A stretch of DNA of 64,000 bases from contig NZ_AMRL01000001.1 of NCBI RefSeq assembly GCF_000299935.1, positions 124,001 through 188,000 on the forward strand, written 5' to 3'. The stretch's first letter is position 1, and the number at the start of each line of letters is the position of its first letter. This DNA comes from Oceanibaculum indicum P24. GTDB lineage: Bacteria; Pseudomonadota; Alphaproteobacteria; Oceanibaculales; Oceanibaculaceae. This document shows, piece after piece, positions 8,737-15,977 of this stretch. A model generated the notes under the pieces. That model saw only the letters and a program-made list of their open reading frames with translations, did no database searches and had not been told where the DNA came from. Position numbers and translations under genes: made by a program.

Positions 8737-9477
8737 ATGGACGAAGGTTTCAGGCTGTCGCGCCGGGCGGCGCTGCTGGGCAGCATCGGGCTGGCAGGCA
8801 TGAGCGGCCTCGGACTGATGGCGGGGCTGCCGCGCCGGGCGCTGGCGGCAGCAGGCGCGCGTCCGAAACACGCAATGTCACCGACCCAGGCGCTGAACGC
8901 GCTGCTGGCCGGCAATGCGCGCTATGTCGCCAACCGGCCGGGGCCGGTGGATTTCCTGCCGCGCCGGCAGCTTCTCGCCACCGGGCAGAGCCCCTTCGCC
9001 ATCATTCTGGGCTGCGCCGATTCCCGCGTCAGCCCGGAATTCGCCTTCGACCAGCGGCCCGGCGACCTGTTCGTGCTGCGCGTCGCAGGCAATTACCTGA
9101 CCGTCGATTCGCTGGCCAGCATGGAATATGCGGTGGAGTTCCTCGGCACGCCGCTGATCCTGGTGCTGGGCCATACGAGCTGCGGCGCGATTTCCGCCGC
9201 CGTGGACGTGGCCACGACGAATGCCGCCCTGCCCGGCAGCCTGCCGGCGCTGGCGAAACAGATCGTGCCGGCGGTGAAACAGGCGCAGGCGAAGGGCGCT
9301 CCCGGCAACCGGGCGGCGCTGATCCGGCACGCCACCACCGAGAATATCCGCCGCACCGTGGAGGCGATCAAGACGGCCGGGCCGCTGCTGTCGCGCTATG
9401 TCGAGGCCGGCACGTTGAACGTCGCAGGTGGGCTCTACGATCTCAACACCGGCCAGGTTGCCGTGATCGGGAGCTAA
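8737..9477 (+). CDS. Beta-class carbonic anhydrase with Tat signal
   Basis: Interconverts CO2 and bicarbonate. Zinc ligands of the beta class are present: Cys93 and Asp95 in CADSR, His146 and Cys149 in GHTSCGA. A twin-arginine leader (RLSRRAALLG, residues 6-15) followed by a hydrophobic stretch and ALAAA predicts Tat export to the periplasm, unlike the usual cytoplasmic enzymes. The start at 8737 is preferred because GGGGAGG sits 8 bp upstream and puts the Arg pair near the N-terminus; in-frame TTG 8707 and ATG 8713 are alternatives with a weaker context. Monocistronic, flanked by repeat elements on both sides. Confidence 0.92.
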   Translation: MDEGFRLSRRAALLGSIGLAGMSGLGLMAGLPRRALAAAGARPKHAMSPTQALNALLAGNARYVANRPGPVDFLPRRQLLATGQSPFAIILGCADSRVSPEFAFDQRPGDLFVLRVAGNYLTVDSLASMEYAVEFLGTPLILVLGHTSCGAISAAVDVATTNAALPGSLPALAKQIVPAVKQAQAKGAPGNRAALIRHATTENIRRTVEAIKTAGPLLSRYVEAGTLNVAGGLYDLNTGQVAVIGS

Positions 9478-9494
9478 GCGGACTGGTTCAATCG

Positions 9495-9680
9495 CCCCTC
9501 ACCCAGCTTCGGCTAGTCTCACTATCGTTCGCCAAGCCTCCGCTTATCGCCCTTAGGCCTCTCCCCTTCCGGGGCGAGGGATTCTGTTTAAGGATTCCCT
9601 TTCTTTCTCCCTCTCCCCTGGAGGGAGAGGGTTGCGCAGCCTTGTGAGCGAAGCGAATTAGGCGGAGCTGGGTGAGGGGG
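9495..9680. repeat. Dispersed intergenic palindromic repeat, family B copy 1
   Basis: Ends CCCCTCACCCAGCTTCG and GGAGCTGGGTGAGGGG are inverted copies. Internal short palindromes (CCTTCCGGGGCGAGGG, CTCCCCTGGAGGGAGAGG) and GAGCGAAGCGAATTAGGC follow the same order as in the copies at 52072-52220 and 59057-59233. It fills the gap between the converging carbonic anhydrase and radC genes and could act as a bidirectional transcription end. Confidence 0.8.
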
Positions 9681-9692
9681 AAAATACCCCCC

Positions 9693-10427
9693 TCACAACA
9701 ACCCCAAACTCTTGAAGCTGGCATGGTCGTCGCGGCCGATGACGACATGGTCGTGCAGCGCGATGCCGAGCGCCTTGCCCGCCGACTGAACCTCCTTCGT
9801 CATCTCAATGTCGGCGCGGCTGGGCGTCGGGTCGCCGGACGGATGGTTGTGCACCATGATGAGCGCGGAGGCGTGCAGCTCCAGCGCACGGCGGATCACC
9901 TCGCGCGGATAGACCGGCGTCTGGTCCACCGTGCCCTGCTGCATCAGCTCGTCGGCGATGATCATGTTCTTCCGGTCGAGGAACAGCACGCGGAACTGCT
10001 CCCGCTTCTCGAAGCCCATGGAGGCCCGGCAGTAATCCAACAGATCGCGCCAGGAGGCGATGACCGGCCGATTCAGGATGCGCTGGCGCAGCAGCCGGTG
10101 CGACCCGGCCTGCACGATCTTCAGCGCGGCCAGCGCACTCTCCCCTACCCCGTCGATCTCGGCCAGCGCGTGCGGGTCGGCGCTGATGACCTCCGCGAAA
10201 TTGCCGAACCGGTCGATCAGCCGCTTGGCCAGCGGCTTCATGTCGCCGCGCGGCTGGGCCAGGAACAGCACCAGCTCCAGCAGCTCATAGTCCGGCAGGC
10301 AGTCCGCCCCGGCCGACAGGAAGCGCTCGCGCAGGCGCTTGCGATGGCCGTGATAATGCGGCCGCTCCACGCTTTCCGCGCAGCCGCCGTTTCCCGGCCC
10401 CAGCTCCGCCATGTTGTGTCTGGCCAT
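9693..10427 (-). CDS. radC: RadC family JAB-domain protein
   Basis: A 244-aa RadC/MPN(+) protein. The N-terminal helix-hairpin-helix-like part (residues 25-105, with LAEIDGVGESALAALK) precedes a JAMM metalloprotease-type domain with the motif HNHPSGDPTPSRAD near residue 190. Both His and the downstream Asp needed for zinc are present. Despite its historical name, a direct role in recombinational repair is unproven; family members behave as metal-dependent hydrolases or nucleic-acid-associated proteins. It converges on the carbonic anhydrase gene with a family B repeat between them, and starts 74 bp after the amidase stop on the same strand. Confidence 0.95.
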   Translation of the reverse strand: MARHNMAELGPGNGGCAESVERPHYHGHRKRLRERFLSAGADCLPDYELLELVLFLAQPRGDMKPLAKRLIDRFGNFAEVISADPHALAEIDGVGESALAALKIVQAGSHRLLRQRILNRPVIASWRDLLDYCRASMGFEKREQFRVLFLDRKNMIIADELMQQGTVDQTPVYPREVIRRALELHASALIMVHNHPSGDPTPSRADIEMTKEVQSAGKALGIALHDHVVIGRDDHASFKSLGLL

Positions 10428-10501
10428 GCCGCACCATCCCTGATTGGCGTTCCCGCCATTGAACGGTCTGGCGCCCGGCTTGGCAAGGGGGGTGTCCCCC
10501 C

Positions 10502-11920
10502 TCAGTGCGTCACATTCGCGGCCTTCGGCATCACGAAGGGGTGGGCCGCCTCATAGGCGCGGGCGGCCTGCAGCACCAGCGAATCGGCATGGGCCGGGCC
10601 GACAATCTGCAGCCCGATCGGCAGCCCCGCCTTGGTGAAGCCGCAGGGCGCGCTGGCGGCGGGCTGCTGCGTCAGGTTGAAGGGATGGCTGAAGGGCGAC
10701 CAGTCCGGCCAGCGGGTGAAGCCCTTGCCCGCCGGGAATTCGATGCCGGCCTCGAAGGCGGGCAGCGGCAGGGTCGGCGTCAGCAGCAAATCATAGCTCT
10801 CATGGAACAGGTTCATGGTGAGGCCAAGGGCGGAGCGCGCCTCGGCGGCCTTCGCGATCTGCTCCGAGGTGTAGGTCAGCCCCTCCTCCGCCACCTCGAC
10901 GAAGCCAGGGTCCATCAGCTTGCGCTGCTCCGGCGTCAGCTTGCGATAGAGGTTGGCGGCGCCGAAATACCAGTGGGTACGGAACACCCAGGCCGGGTCC
11001 TCGAAGCCGGGATCGACCTCGTCCACCTCCGCCCCCATATCGACGAAGACCTGCACCGCGCGCTTCACCGCCTCCGCGATCTCCGGATCGACCTTGGCAT
11101 AGCCCAGCGCCGGGCTGTAGGCGATGCGCAGCCCCTCGACGCCATCCTCCAGCCCGATGCGGTAGTCGCGCCCGTCATAGGGCAGGGAGAACCAGTCGCG
11201 CGCGTCCGGCATGGCAATCGCATTCATCATCAGCGCGGTGTCGCCCACGGTGCGGGTCATCGGCCCGACATGCGAGAGCGTGCCCATCGGGCTAGCCGGG
11301 AAGGCCGGCACCCGGCCGAAATGCGCCTTCAGCCCGAAGATGCCGGTAAAGCCCGCCGGCATGCGGATCGAGCCGCCGCCATCGGTGCCGATATGCAGGC
11401 AGCCCATGCCAAGCGCAGCCGCAGCCGCCGCGCCACCCGACGAGCCACCCGGCGTCTTCGAGGTATCCCACGGGTTTCGCGTGATGCCGGTCAGCGGGCT
11501 GTCGGTCACACCCTTCCAGCCATATTCCGGCGTGGTGGTCTTGCCCAGCAGCACCGCCCCTTCCTCGCGCAGCCGCGCCACGGCGGGCGCGTCTTCCGGC
11601 CAGTTCTGGTTGCGTGCCACGGTCTTGCTGCCGCGCAGGGTGGGCCAGCCCTCGCTGAGGATCAGATCCTTCACCGTCGCCGGGACGCCATCGACCATGC
11701 CGCGCGGCTCGCGCTGCATCCAGCGCGCTTCCGAGGCGCGGGCGGCGGCCAGCGCCGCCTCGGCATCGACCAGGCAGAAGGCGTTCACATGCTTATCGAC
11801 CGCCTCGATGCGCGCCAGAATGGCCTTCGTCACCTCGACCGGCGACAGGCTCTTGCGGCGATAGTGCTTCAGCAGCTCGGTCGCCGGGAGATAGCAGATA
11901 TCGGTATTGTCGTTTGTCAT
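10502..11920 (-). CDS. Amidase (amidase signature family)
   Basis: Hydrolyses a carboxylic amide to acid and ammonia. The 472-aa protein has the amidase-signature core: Lys84 in TVKDLI, the cis-Ser in PGGSSGGAAAA (about residues 157-167) and the nucleophilic Ser in DGGGSIRMPA (about residue 183). The C-terminal half carries the GLPIGLQIVGP substrate-pocket segment. It lacks companions such as GatB/GatC, so it is a catabolic amidase and not the tRNA amidotransferase subunit GatA. Substrate unknown. Possibly co-transcribed with radC downstream, though the gap is wide enough for separate promoters. Confidence 0.93.
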   Translation of the reverse strand: MTNDNTDICYLPATELLKHYRRKSLSPVEVTKAILARIEAVDKHVNAFCLVDAEAALAAARASEARWMQREPRGMVDGVPATVKDLILSEGWPTLRGSKTVARNQNWPEDAPAVARLREEGAVLLGKTTTPEYGWKGVTDSPLTGITRNPWDTSKTPGGSSGGAAAAAALGMGCLHIGTDGGGSIRMPAGFTGIFGLKAHFGRVPAFPASPMGTLSHVGPMTRTVGDTALMMNAIAMPDARDWFSLPYDGRDYRIGLEDGVEGLRIAYSPALGYAKVDPEIAEAVKRAVQVFVDMGAEVDEVDPGFEDPAWVFRTHWYFGAANLYRKLTPEQRKLMDPGFVEVAEEGLTYTSEQIAKAAEARSALGLTMNLFHESYDLLLTPTLPLPAFEAGIEFPAGKGFTRWPDWSPFSHPFNLTQQPAASAPCGFTKAGLPIGLQIVGPAHADSLVLQAARAYEAAHPFVMPKAANVTH

Positions 11921-11972
11921 TGGCCTACCCTGTTCCGTTGGGCAGACCTTAGCGAAGCGCAGGCGCGTTTGA

Positions 11973-11992
11973 CCAGCCCCCGAAAGGGCTGG
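11973..11992 (-). terminator. Possible terminator after map
   Basis: CCAGCCC (11973-11979) pairs with GGGCTGG (11986-11992) around a six-base loop, seven bases after the map stop. On the minus strand the following TCAAACGCG is only weakly T-rich. Plausible but not strong. Confidence 0.4.
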
Positions 11993-11998
11993 CCCGGA

Positions 11999-12802
11999 TC
12001 ACACGTAGGGTGGGCGGTCCCAGCCCTTGGGCGAGGCTGTGAAAATCTCGAACCCGTCCTCGGTCACGGCGATGGAATGCTCGAACTGGGCGGATAGCGA
12101 GCGATCCTTGGTCACCGCCGTCCAGTCATCGGCCAGCACCTTCACGTCATAGCGGCCGGCATTGATCATCGGCTCCACCGTGAAGAACATGCCGGGACGC
12201 AGGGCGATGCCCTTGCCCGGCTTGCCGTAATGCAGGATCGACGGCGCGTCGTGGAACACCTTGCCCAGCCCGTGGCCGCAGAAGTCGCGCACCACGGAGA
12301 AGCGGCTGGCCTCGGCATGGGTCTGGATGGCGTGGCCGATATCACCCAGCGTGGCGCCCGGCCTCACCGCCTGGATGCCCAGCATCATCGCCTCGTAGGT
12401 GATGTCGATCAGCTTCTGCGCCTTCACACCGATCTTGCCGACCCCGAACATGCGGCTGGTGTCGCCATGCCAGCCATCCAGGATAACCGTCACGTCGATG
12501 TTCAGGATATCGCCCTCGGCGAGCTTCTTGTCGCCGGGGATGCCATGGCAGACGACATGGTTGACCGAGGTGCAGATCGATTTCGGAAAGCCGCGATAGC
12601 CCAGCGGCGCCGGGATTGCACCATGCTCCACAATATAGTCGTGGCACAGCTTATCCAGCGCGCCCGTGGTCACGCCGGGCTGAACATGGGGGGTGATGAA
12701 ATCCAGCGTCTCGGCCGCCAGCCGGCCGGCGCGCCGCATGCCCTCGAAGCCGGCGGCGTCGTGGATCTTGATGCTGCGCTCTTCGCGTCGGTGGTCTTCC
12801 AT
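11999..12802 (-). CDS. map: Type I methionine aminopeptidase
   Basis: Removes the initiator Met from nascent proteins in the cytosol. All five metal ligands of the pita-bread fold are seen: Asp103 (NIDVTV), Asp114 (HGDTSR), His177 (CGHGLG), Glu210 (TVEPMI) and Glu241 (FEHSIAV), plus the substrate His86 in VCHGIPG. At 267 aa without a zinc-finger extension it is the bacterial MAP Ia type. The start at 12802 has AAGGATCAGG upstream. Essential single-copy function is expected. The 169 bp upstream should contain its promoter, but no clear motif stands out. Confidence 0.97.
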   Translation of the reverse strand: MEDHRREERSIKIHDAAGFEGMRRAGRLAAETLDFITPHVQPGVTTGALDKLCHDYIVEHGAIPAPLGYRGFPKSICTSVNHVVCHGIPGDKKLAEGDILNIDVTVILDGWHGDTSRMFGVGKIGVKAQKLIDITYEAMMLGIQAVRPGATLGDIGHAIQTHAEASRFSVVRDFCGHGLGKVFHDAPSILHYGKPGKGIALRPGMFFTVEPMINAGRYDVKVLADDWTAVTKDRSLSAQFEHSIAVTEDGFEIFTASPKGWDRPPYV

Positions 12803-12971
12803 GACCTGATCCTTATCGCATGGAAACGGGCCGGAATCACGCTTATCCGGCGTAAAAGCGGGGCCTATACCGCCAAGCGGGCCTGTTTGTCCAGCGAGAT
12901 GGGGATGGCGGGTGCCCGCGTCACCCGCATTTTCGGCAGATCAGCCCTACTTCCGCTCCCTACCCCCACCC

Positions 12972-13550
12972 CTACCAGCGCATCCCGGTGGCACTGGCCT
13001 TGCCGCCGGCCTCCGGCTCCAGTTCGCTCTCTTTCCCATCCTTCACAACACCGACCTTCGGCACGATGCAGCCGATGATCGAGGTCACCCTGTCGCTGTC
13101 CGCCGACAGCGGCAGCAGCAGGCGCTCATAGGAGGCGAACCAGAGATCCTTGTAGAAACGCTGGGTCTGGCAGGTCGGCGCGCGGCTCTCCACCACATCG
13201 CGATAGGCCGCGCCGGCGATGCGGCGGAACAGCGGGTTCGGCATCTCGTCCACATATTTGCCTTCGGGATTGCCGCCATAGAAGCGTTGCAGCGCCATGC
13301 CGATGGTGCGGTAACGGTAACGCGGCGGCGCGTCCGGGCCGTTCTCCGGGCCGTTCTCCGGCCACACCACCTCGACATGCAGGATGTTCAGCAACTCGTC
13401 GGCCAGATCGAGCGGCCCGATGCGGCCGGGATCTGGCATGCGGTAGCCGTCGGCGGCCCGCAGCCACATCGCATAGAGCCGCTGCAGCCGGGGGCTGACG
13501 ATGCGCATCGGACGCTGCGAACTGGCCGGCGCGGCCTTGGCGGGGGTCAT
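12972..13550 (-). CDS. PAS_5-type domain protein
   Basis: A 192-aa protein resembling the stand-alone PAS-like family (PAS_5) abundant in Rhodospirillales. It shows the usual order: an LYAMWLRAADGYRMPDPGRIGPLDL opening near residue 25, a short RYRYRTIGMAL strand, a G..GKYVDEMPN turn near residue 100, then YERLLLPLSADSDRV with the hydrophobic closing strand. No effector domain is attached, so any signalling partner is unknown. The two-copy relative in this window is at 24798-25838. Divergent from the CinA-like gene with about 110 bp between them. Confidence 0.72.
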   Translation of the reverse strand: MTPAKAAPASSQRPMRIVSPRLQRLYAMWLRAADGYRMPDPGRIGPLDLADELLNILHVEVVWPENGPENGPDAPPRYRYRTIGMALQRFYGGNPEGKYVDEMPNPLFRRIAGAAYRDVVESRAPTCQTQRFYKDLWFASYERLLLPLSADSDRVTSIIGCIVPKVGVVKDGKESELEPEAGGKASATGMRW

Positions 13551-13659
13551 TCTGCTTCTATCCCTTTCCTGCGCGCCGGGCGCGGCCTATCTTCTCCCGG
13601 CGCCCTCGCATTCTCTTCCGGGCCGGATTCATAGAACAAGAAAGTTAAGGTTTCATCCC

Positions 13660-14442
13660 ATGGAATCAAACCCCGCCCCTACTGCCGCTCTCCTCATCAT
13701 CGGCAATGAGGTGCTGTCCGGCCGTACCAAGGACGCCAACCTCTCGCATCTCGGCACGCAGCTCTCGGAGATGGGCATCCGCATGATGGAGGCGCGCGTG
13801 GTGCCCGACATCGAGGCGCGGATCATCGAGGCAGTGAACGAGCTGCGGGCGCGCTACACCTATGTCTTCACCACCGGCGGCATCGGGCCGACGCATGACG
13901 ACATCACCTCGGCCTGCATCGCCAAGGCCTTCGGCGTGAATCTCATCCGCCACCACGAGGCGATGGCCGTGCTGGCCGCGCATTACGCCGCGACCGGGGC
14001 GGAGTTCAACGACGCCCGCAAGAAGATGGCCGAGGTGCCGGAAGGTGCTGCGCTGGTCGAGAACCCGGTCTCCAAGGCGCCCGGCTTCCACATCGGCAAT
14101 GTCTATGTCTTCGCCGGCATCCCGCGCATCATGCAGGCAATGTTCGACAGTGTGCGCGGCGAGCTGGCGACCGGCGCGAAGATCGCCTCGCGCACCGTCT
14201 CCTGCCGCATCGGCGAGGGCACGCTGGCCCAGGGGCTGGGCGCCATCCAGGCGCGCCACCCCGGCATCGATATCGGCAGCTACCCCTATTTCGCCGGCGG
14301 CGGCTTCGGCGTGTCGCTGGTGCTGCGCGGCACCGACGAGGCGGCGCTGGACGCGGCGGCGGACGAGGTCCGCGCGCTCATCCGCAGCCTCGGCGGCGAA
14401 CCGGTCGAGGGCGAGCCGGTGAAGGAAGAAGCGGGGAAGTAG
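13660..14442 (+). CDS. CinA-like / molybdopterin-binding (MoCF) domain protein
   Basis: A 260-aa protein consisting of the MoCF-type nucleotide/molybdopterin-binding fold. IIGNEVLSGRTKDAN begins near residue 12, and TTGGIGPTHDDITS near residue 70 forms the ligand-binding loop, as in CinA N-terminal domains. It lacks the C-terminal NMN-deamidase domain of full-length CinA, so it is the short alphaproteobacterial form often annotated competence/damage-inducible protein A. Precise activity unproven (ADP-ribose pyrophosphatase in CinA relatives). The start at 13660 is chosen over an upstream in-frame ATG, which would add a Leu/Arg-rich extension overlapping the divergent PAS gene. Confidence 0.85.
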   Translation: MESNPAPTAALLIIGNEVLSGRTKDANLSHLGTQLSEMGIRMMEARVVPDIEARIIEAVNELRARYTYVFTTGGIGPTHDDITSACIAKAFGVNLIRHHEAMAVLAAHYAATGAEFNDARKKMAEVPEGAALVENPVSKAPGFHIGNVYVFAGIPRIMQAMFDSVRGELATGAKIASRTVSCRIGEGTLAQGLGAIQARHPGIDIGSYPYFAGGGFGVSLVLRGTDEAALDAAADEVRALIRSLGGEPVEGEPVKEEAGK

Positions 14443-14541
14443 GTAAGGCTTAGGGAGGGGCGGCGCGTCGCCAAGGCCGCAGCCTCCCGGTATGCCATAT
14501 GCCGTTTATCTCTGCCCGTTACTCCCGCCATCCCCTCCAGC

Positions 14542-14642
14542 CGTCACCCCCGCATTTATTGCGGGGGTCCAGGCCTCCGCCAACTGGTTATCCACCCGAG
14601 TAAGCTGAACCCTGGATTCCCGGGACAAGCCCGGGAATGACG
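14542..14642. repeat. Dispersed intergenic palindromic repeat, family A copy 2
   Basis: Opens CGTCACCCCCGCATT and closes CCCGGGAATGACG, with GGGGGTCCAGG and CCTGGATTCCC inside and TAAGCTGAACC near the middle. It is closely related to the copy at 8505-8617. The whole 14443-14868 gap between the CinA-like gene and tRNA-Leu contains this copy, the next one, and no recognisable gene. Confidence 0.8.
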
Positions 14643-14682
14643 ACAGAAAATGTGGCAGCGAAGCAGAGTTACTTTTCTCATT

Positions 14683-14787
14683 CGTCACCCTCGGGCTTGA
14701 CCCGAGGGTCCAGCGGTCCGCGCAGTTTGCTCGGTCATTGGATGGTCGGCCCCTCGGATCAAGTCCAAGGGTGGTCCGACCATGACG
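14683..14787. repeat. Dispersed intergenic palindromic repeat, family A copy 3 (subtype 2)
   Basis: Opens CGTCACCCTCGGGCTTGACC and closes GGTCCGACCATGACG, with CGAGGGTCCAG and GGATGGTCGG inside. The subtype is shared with 19984-20062 and, in opposite orientation, 60649-60734. It lies 40 bp after copy 2, giving a tandem pair of the two subtypes. Confidence 0.78.
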
Positions 14788-14868
14788 AAAATAATCGCTA
14801 ACCCTTGCCACCATCGGCGATTGTCTTGCCGCCCTCCGGCGCGCTATCAAGGGCGCGGTCACTCCCCT

Positions 14869-14955
14869 GCCCGCTTGGCGGAATCGGTAGACGCAGCAGA
14901 CTTAAAATCTGTTTTCCTCCGGGAAGTGCCGGTTCGAGTCCGGCAGCGGGCACCA
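14869..14955 (+). tRNA. tRNA-Leu (anticodon UAA)
   Basis: An 87-nt class II tRNA. The acceptor arms GCCCGCT and AGCGGGC pair fully, followed by discriminator A and an encoded CCA. The anticodon loop CTTAAAA (14901-14907) presents TAA at 14903-14905, reading UUA. A long variable arm and the GGTTCGAGTCC T-arm are present. It directly precedes the 3' end of the Mrr gene on the other strand (17 bp apart), a frequent integration context, though no duplicated tRNA end was found. Confidence 0.96.
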
Positions 14956-14971
14956 GGGAGGACGGTGGAGG

Positions 14972-15892
14972 CTATTCGAAAAAATCCTCGTCTATTTTCT
15001 TGATATAGAGCGTTTCTTCGATACGACAGCCAACATCGTAGCGGATCATCAGCCGAGCAAGCTGTACCCCATCTATGAGGACGATCCGCTTGCTCAAACT
15101 CTCCGCCGTCTGCTTTGCCGAGGCGCTGAAGCTGGAGGTGGTGACGAACAACCCCTTGGCCGCCTTGAATCCGTCCAGCGCGCCGAAGAAATCACGGATC
15201 GCCCCCGCGCCAACGATATTGCCATCGGCATAACGCTTGGCCTGAACATAGACTCGATCAAGTCCCAACGCGTCCTGATCGATCACACCGTCGATACCGC
15301 CATCGCCACTGCGCCCAATGACTAGCGCTTCACCAGCTTGACCGGTCGAACCGCCATAGCCCATTGCGACGAGAAGCTGCACCACAATTCGCTCAAAAAA
15401 AGCCGGCGGAGCAGCCTGAATCCGTTGTAGGATTTCCTGCGACAGCTCTGCTTCAAGACCGGCATGGGCTTCGCGGATCAACTCGTCAGGCGTCGATCCA
15501 GTTTTCTCTACCGCCTTGACCTTTGCAGCAGGCGCAGGCGTGCCAGTCTCGCTTGGCTTTCTAAAAAGAGCGAATTCGGGAAATTGCTCTAAGAATTTGA
15601 TGTTTATGATCTTTGGTGGCTTAGATAGCACCTTGCGCCCGCGTTCAGAGATTTGAAAACGTCCGCGCCCAGTCATTTCCACAAGACCGGCCTTGCCAAG
15701 ATAACTTTTTGCCCAATGAACGCGGTTATCGAAGGTAGCCTGACGACGAGAAGGCAATAATTCAACCCGCTCCGCATCGGTCAAACCAAACTCGATAGCC
15801 AGTCGATTCACTACCTCCGAAATATGAACCTCGCCATTGGCCGACGCTTTTAGCACCGGCAACATCAGCGTCTGAAAATCCGGTATTGCCAT
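14972..15892 (-). CDS. mrr: Mrr-type restriction endonuclease (type IV)
   Basis: A 306-aa modification-dependent DNA endonuclease. The N-terminal winged-helix Mrr_N part (MAIPDFQTLMLPVLKAS..., residues 1-95, including LLPSRRQATFDNRVHWAKSY) resembles E. coli Mrr. The C-terminal Mrr_cat domain has FFERIVVQLLVAMGYGG, then GDGGIDGVID and VYVQAKRY, giving the Asp...Gln-x-Lys catalytic set of this PD-(D/E)XK branch. The start at 15892 aligns with the E. coli N-terminus; a 10-codon upstream extension is possible. Base composition is clearly more AT-rich than the neighbours, suggesting recent transfer. No partner methylase is present, as expected for type IV. Confidence 0.9.
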   Translation of the reverse strand: MAIPDFQTLMLPVLKASANGEVHISEVVNRLAIEFGLTDAERVELLPSRRQATFDNRVHWAKSYLGKAGLVEMTGRGRFQISERGRKVLSKPPKIINIKFLEQFPEFALFRKPSETGTPAPAAKVKAVEKTGSTPDELIREAHAGLEAELSQEILQRIQAAPPAFFERIVVQLLVAMGYGGSTGQAGEALVIGRSGDGGIDGVIDQDALGLDRVYVQAKRYADGNIVGAGAIRDFFGALDGFKAAKGLFVTTSSFSASAKQTAESLSKRIVLIDGVQLARLMIRYDVGCRIEETLYIKKIDEDFFE

Positions 15893-15977
15893 CCCCGCAT
15901 TGCCCCCCGATAGCACGCACAATTATTAAGTGTATGATATCCAAAGCAATGCGAATTTAACTATCAATATTTCATCC

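Noticed and set aside
13501-13659. Upstream extension of the CinA-like protein
   Set aside because: It would overlap the divergent PAS gene and precede the conserved start of the fold; ATG 13660 is sufficient.
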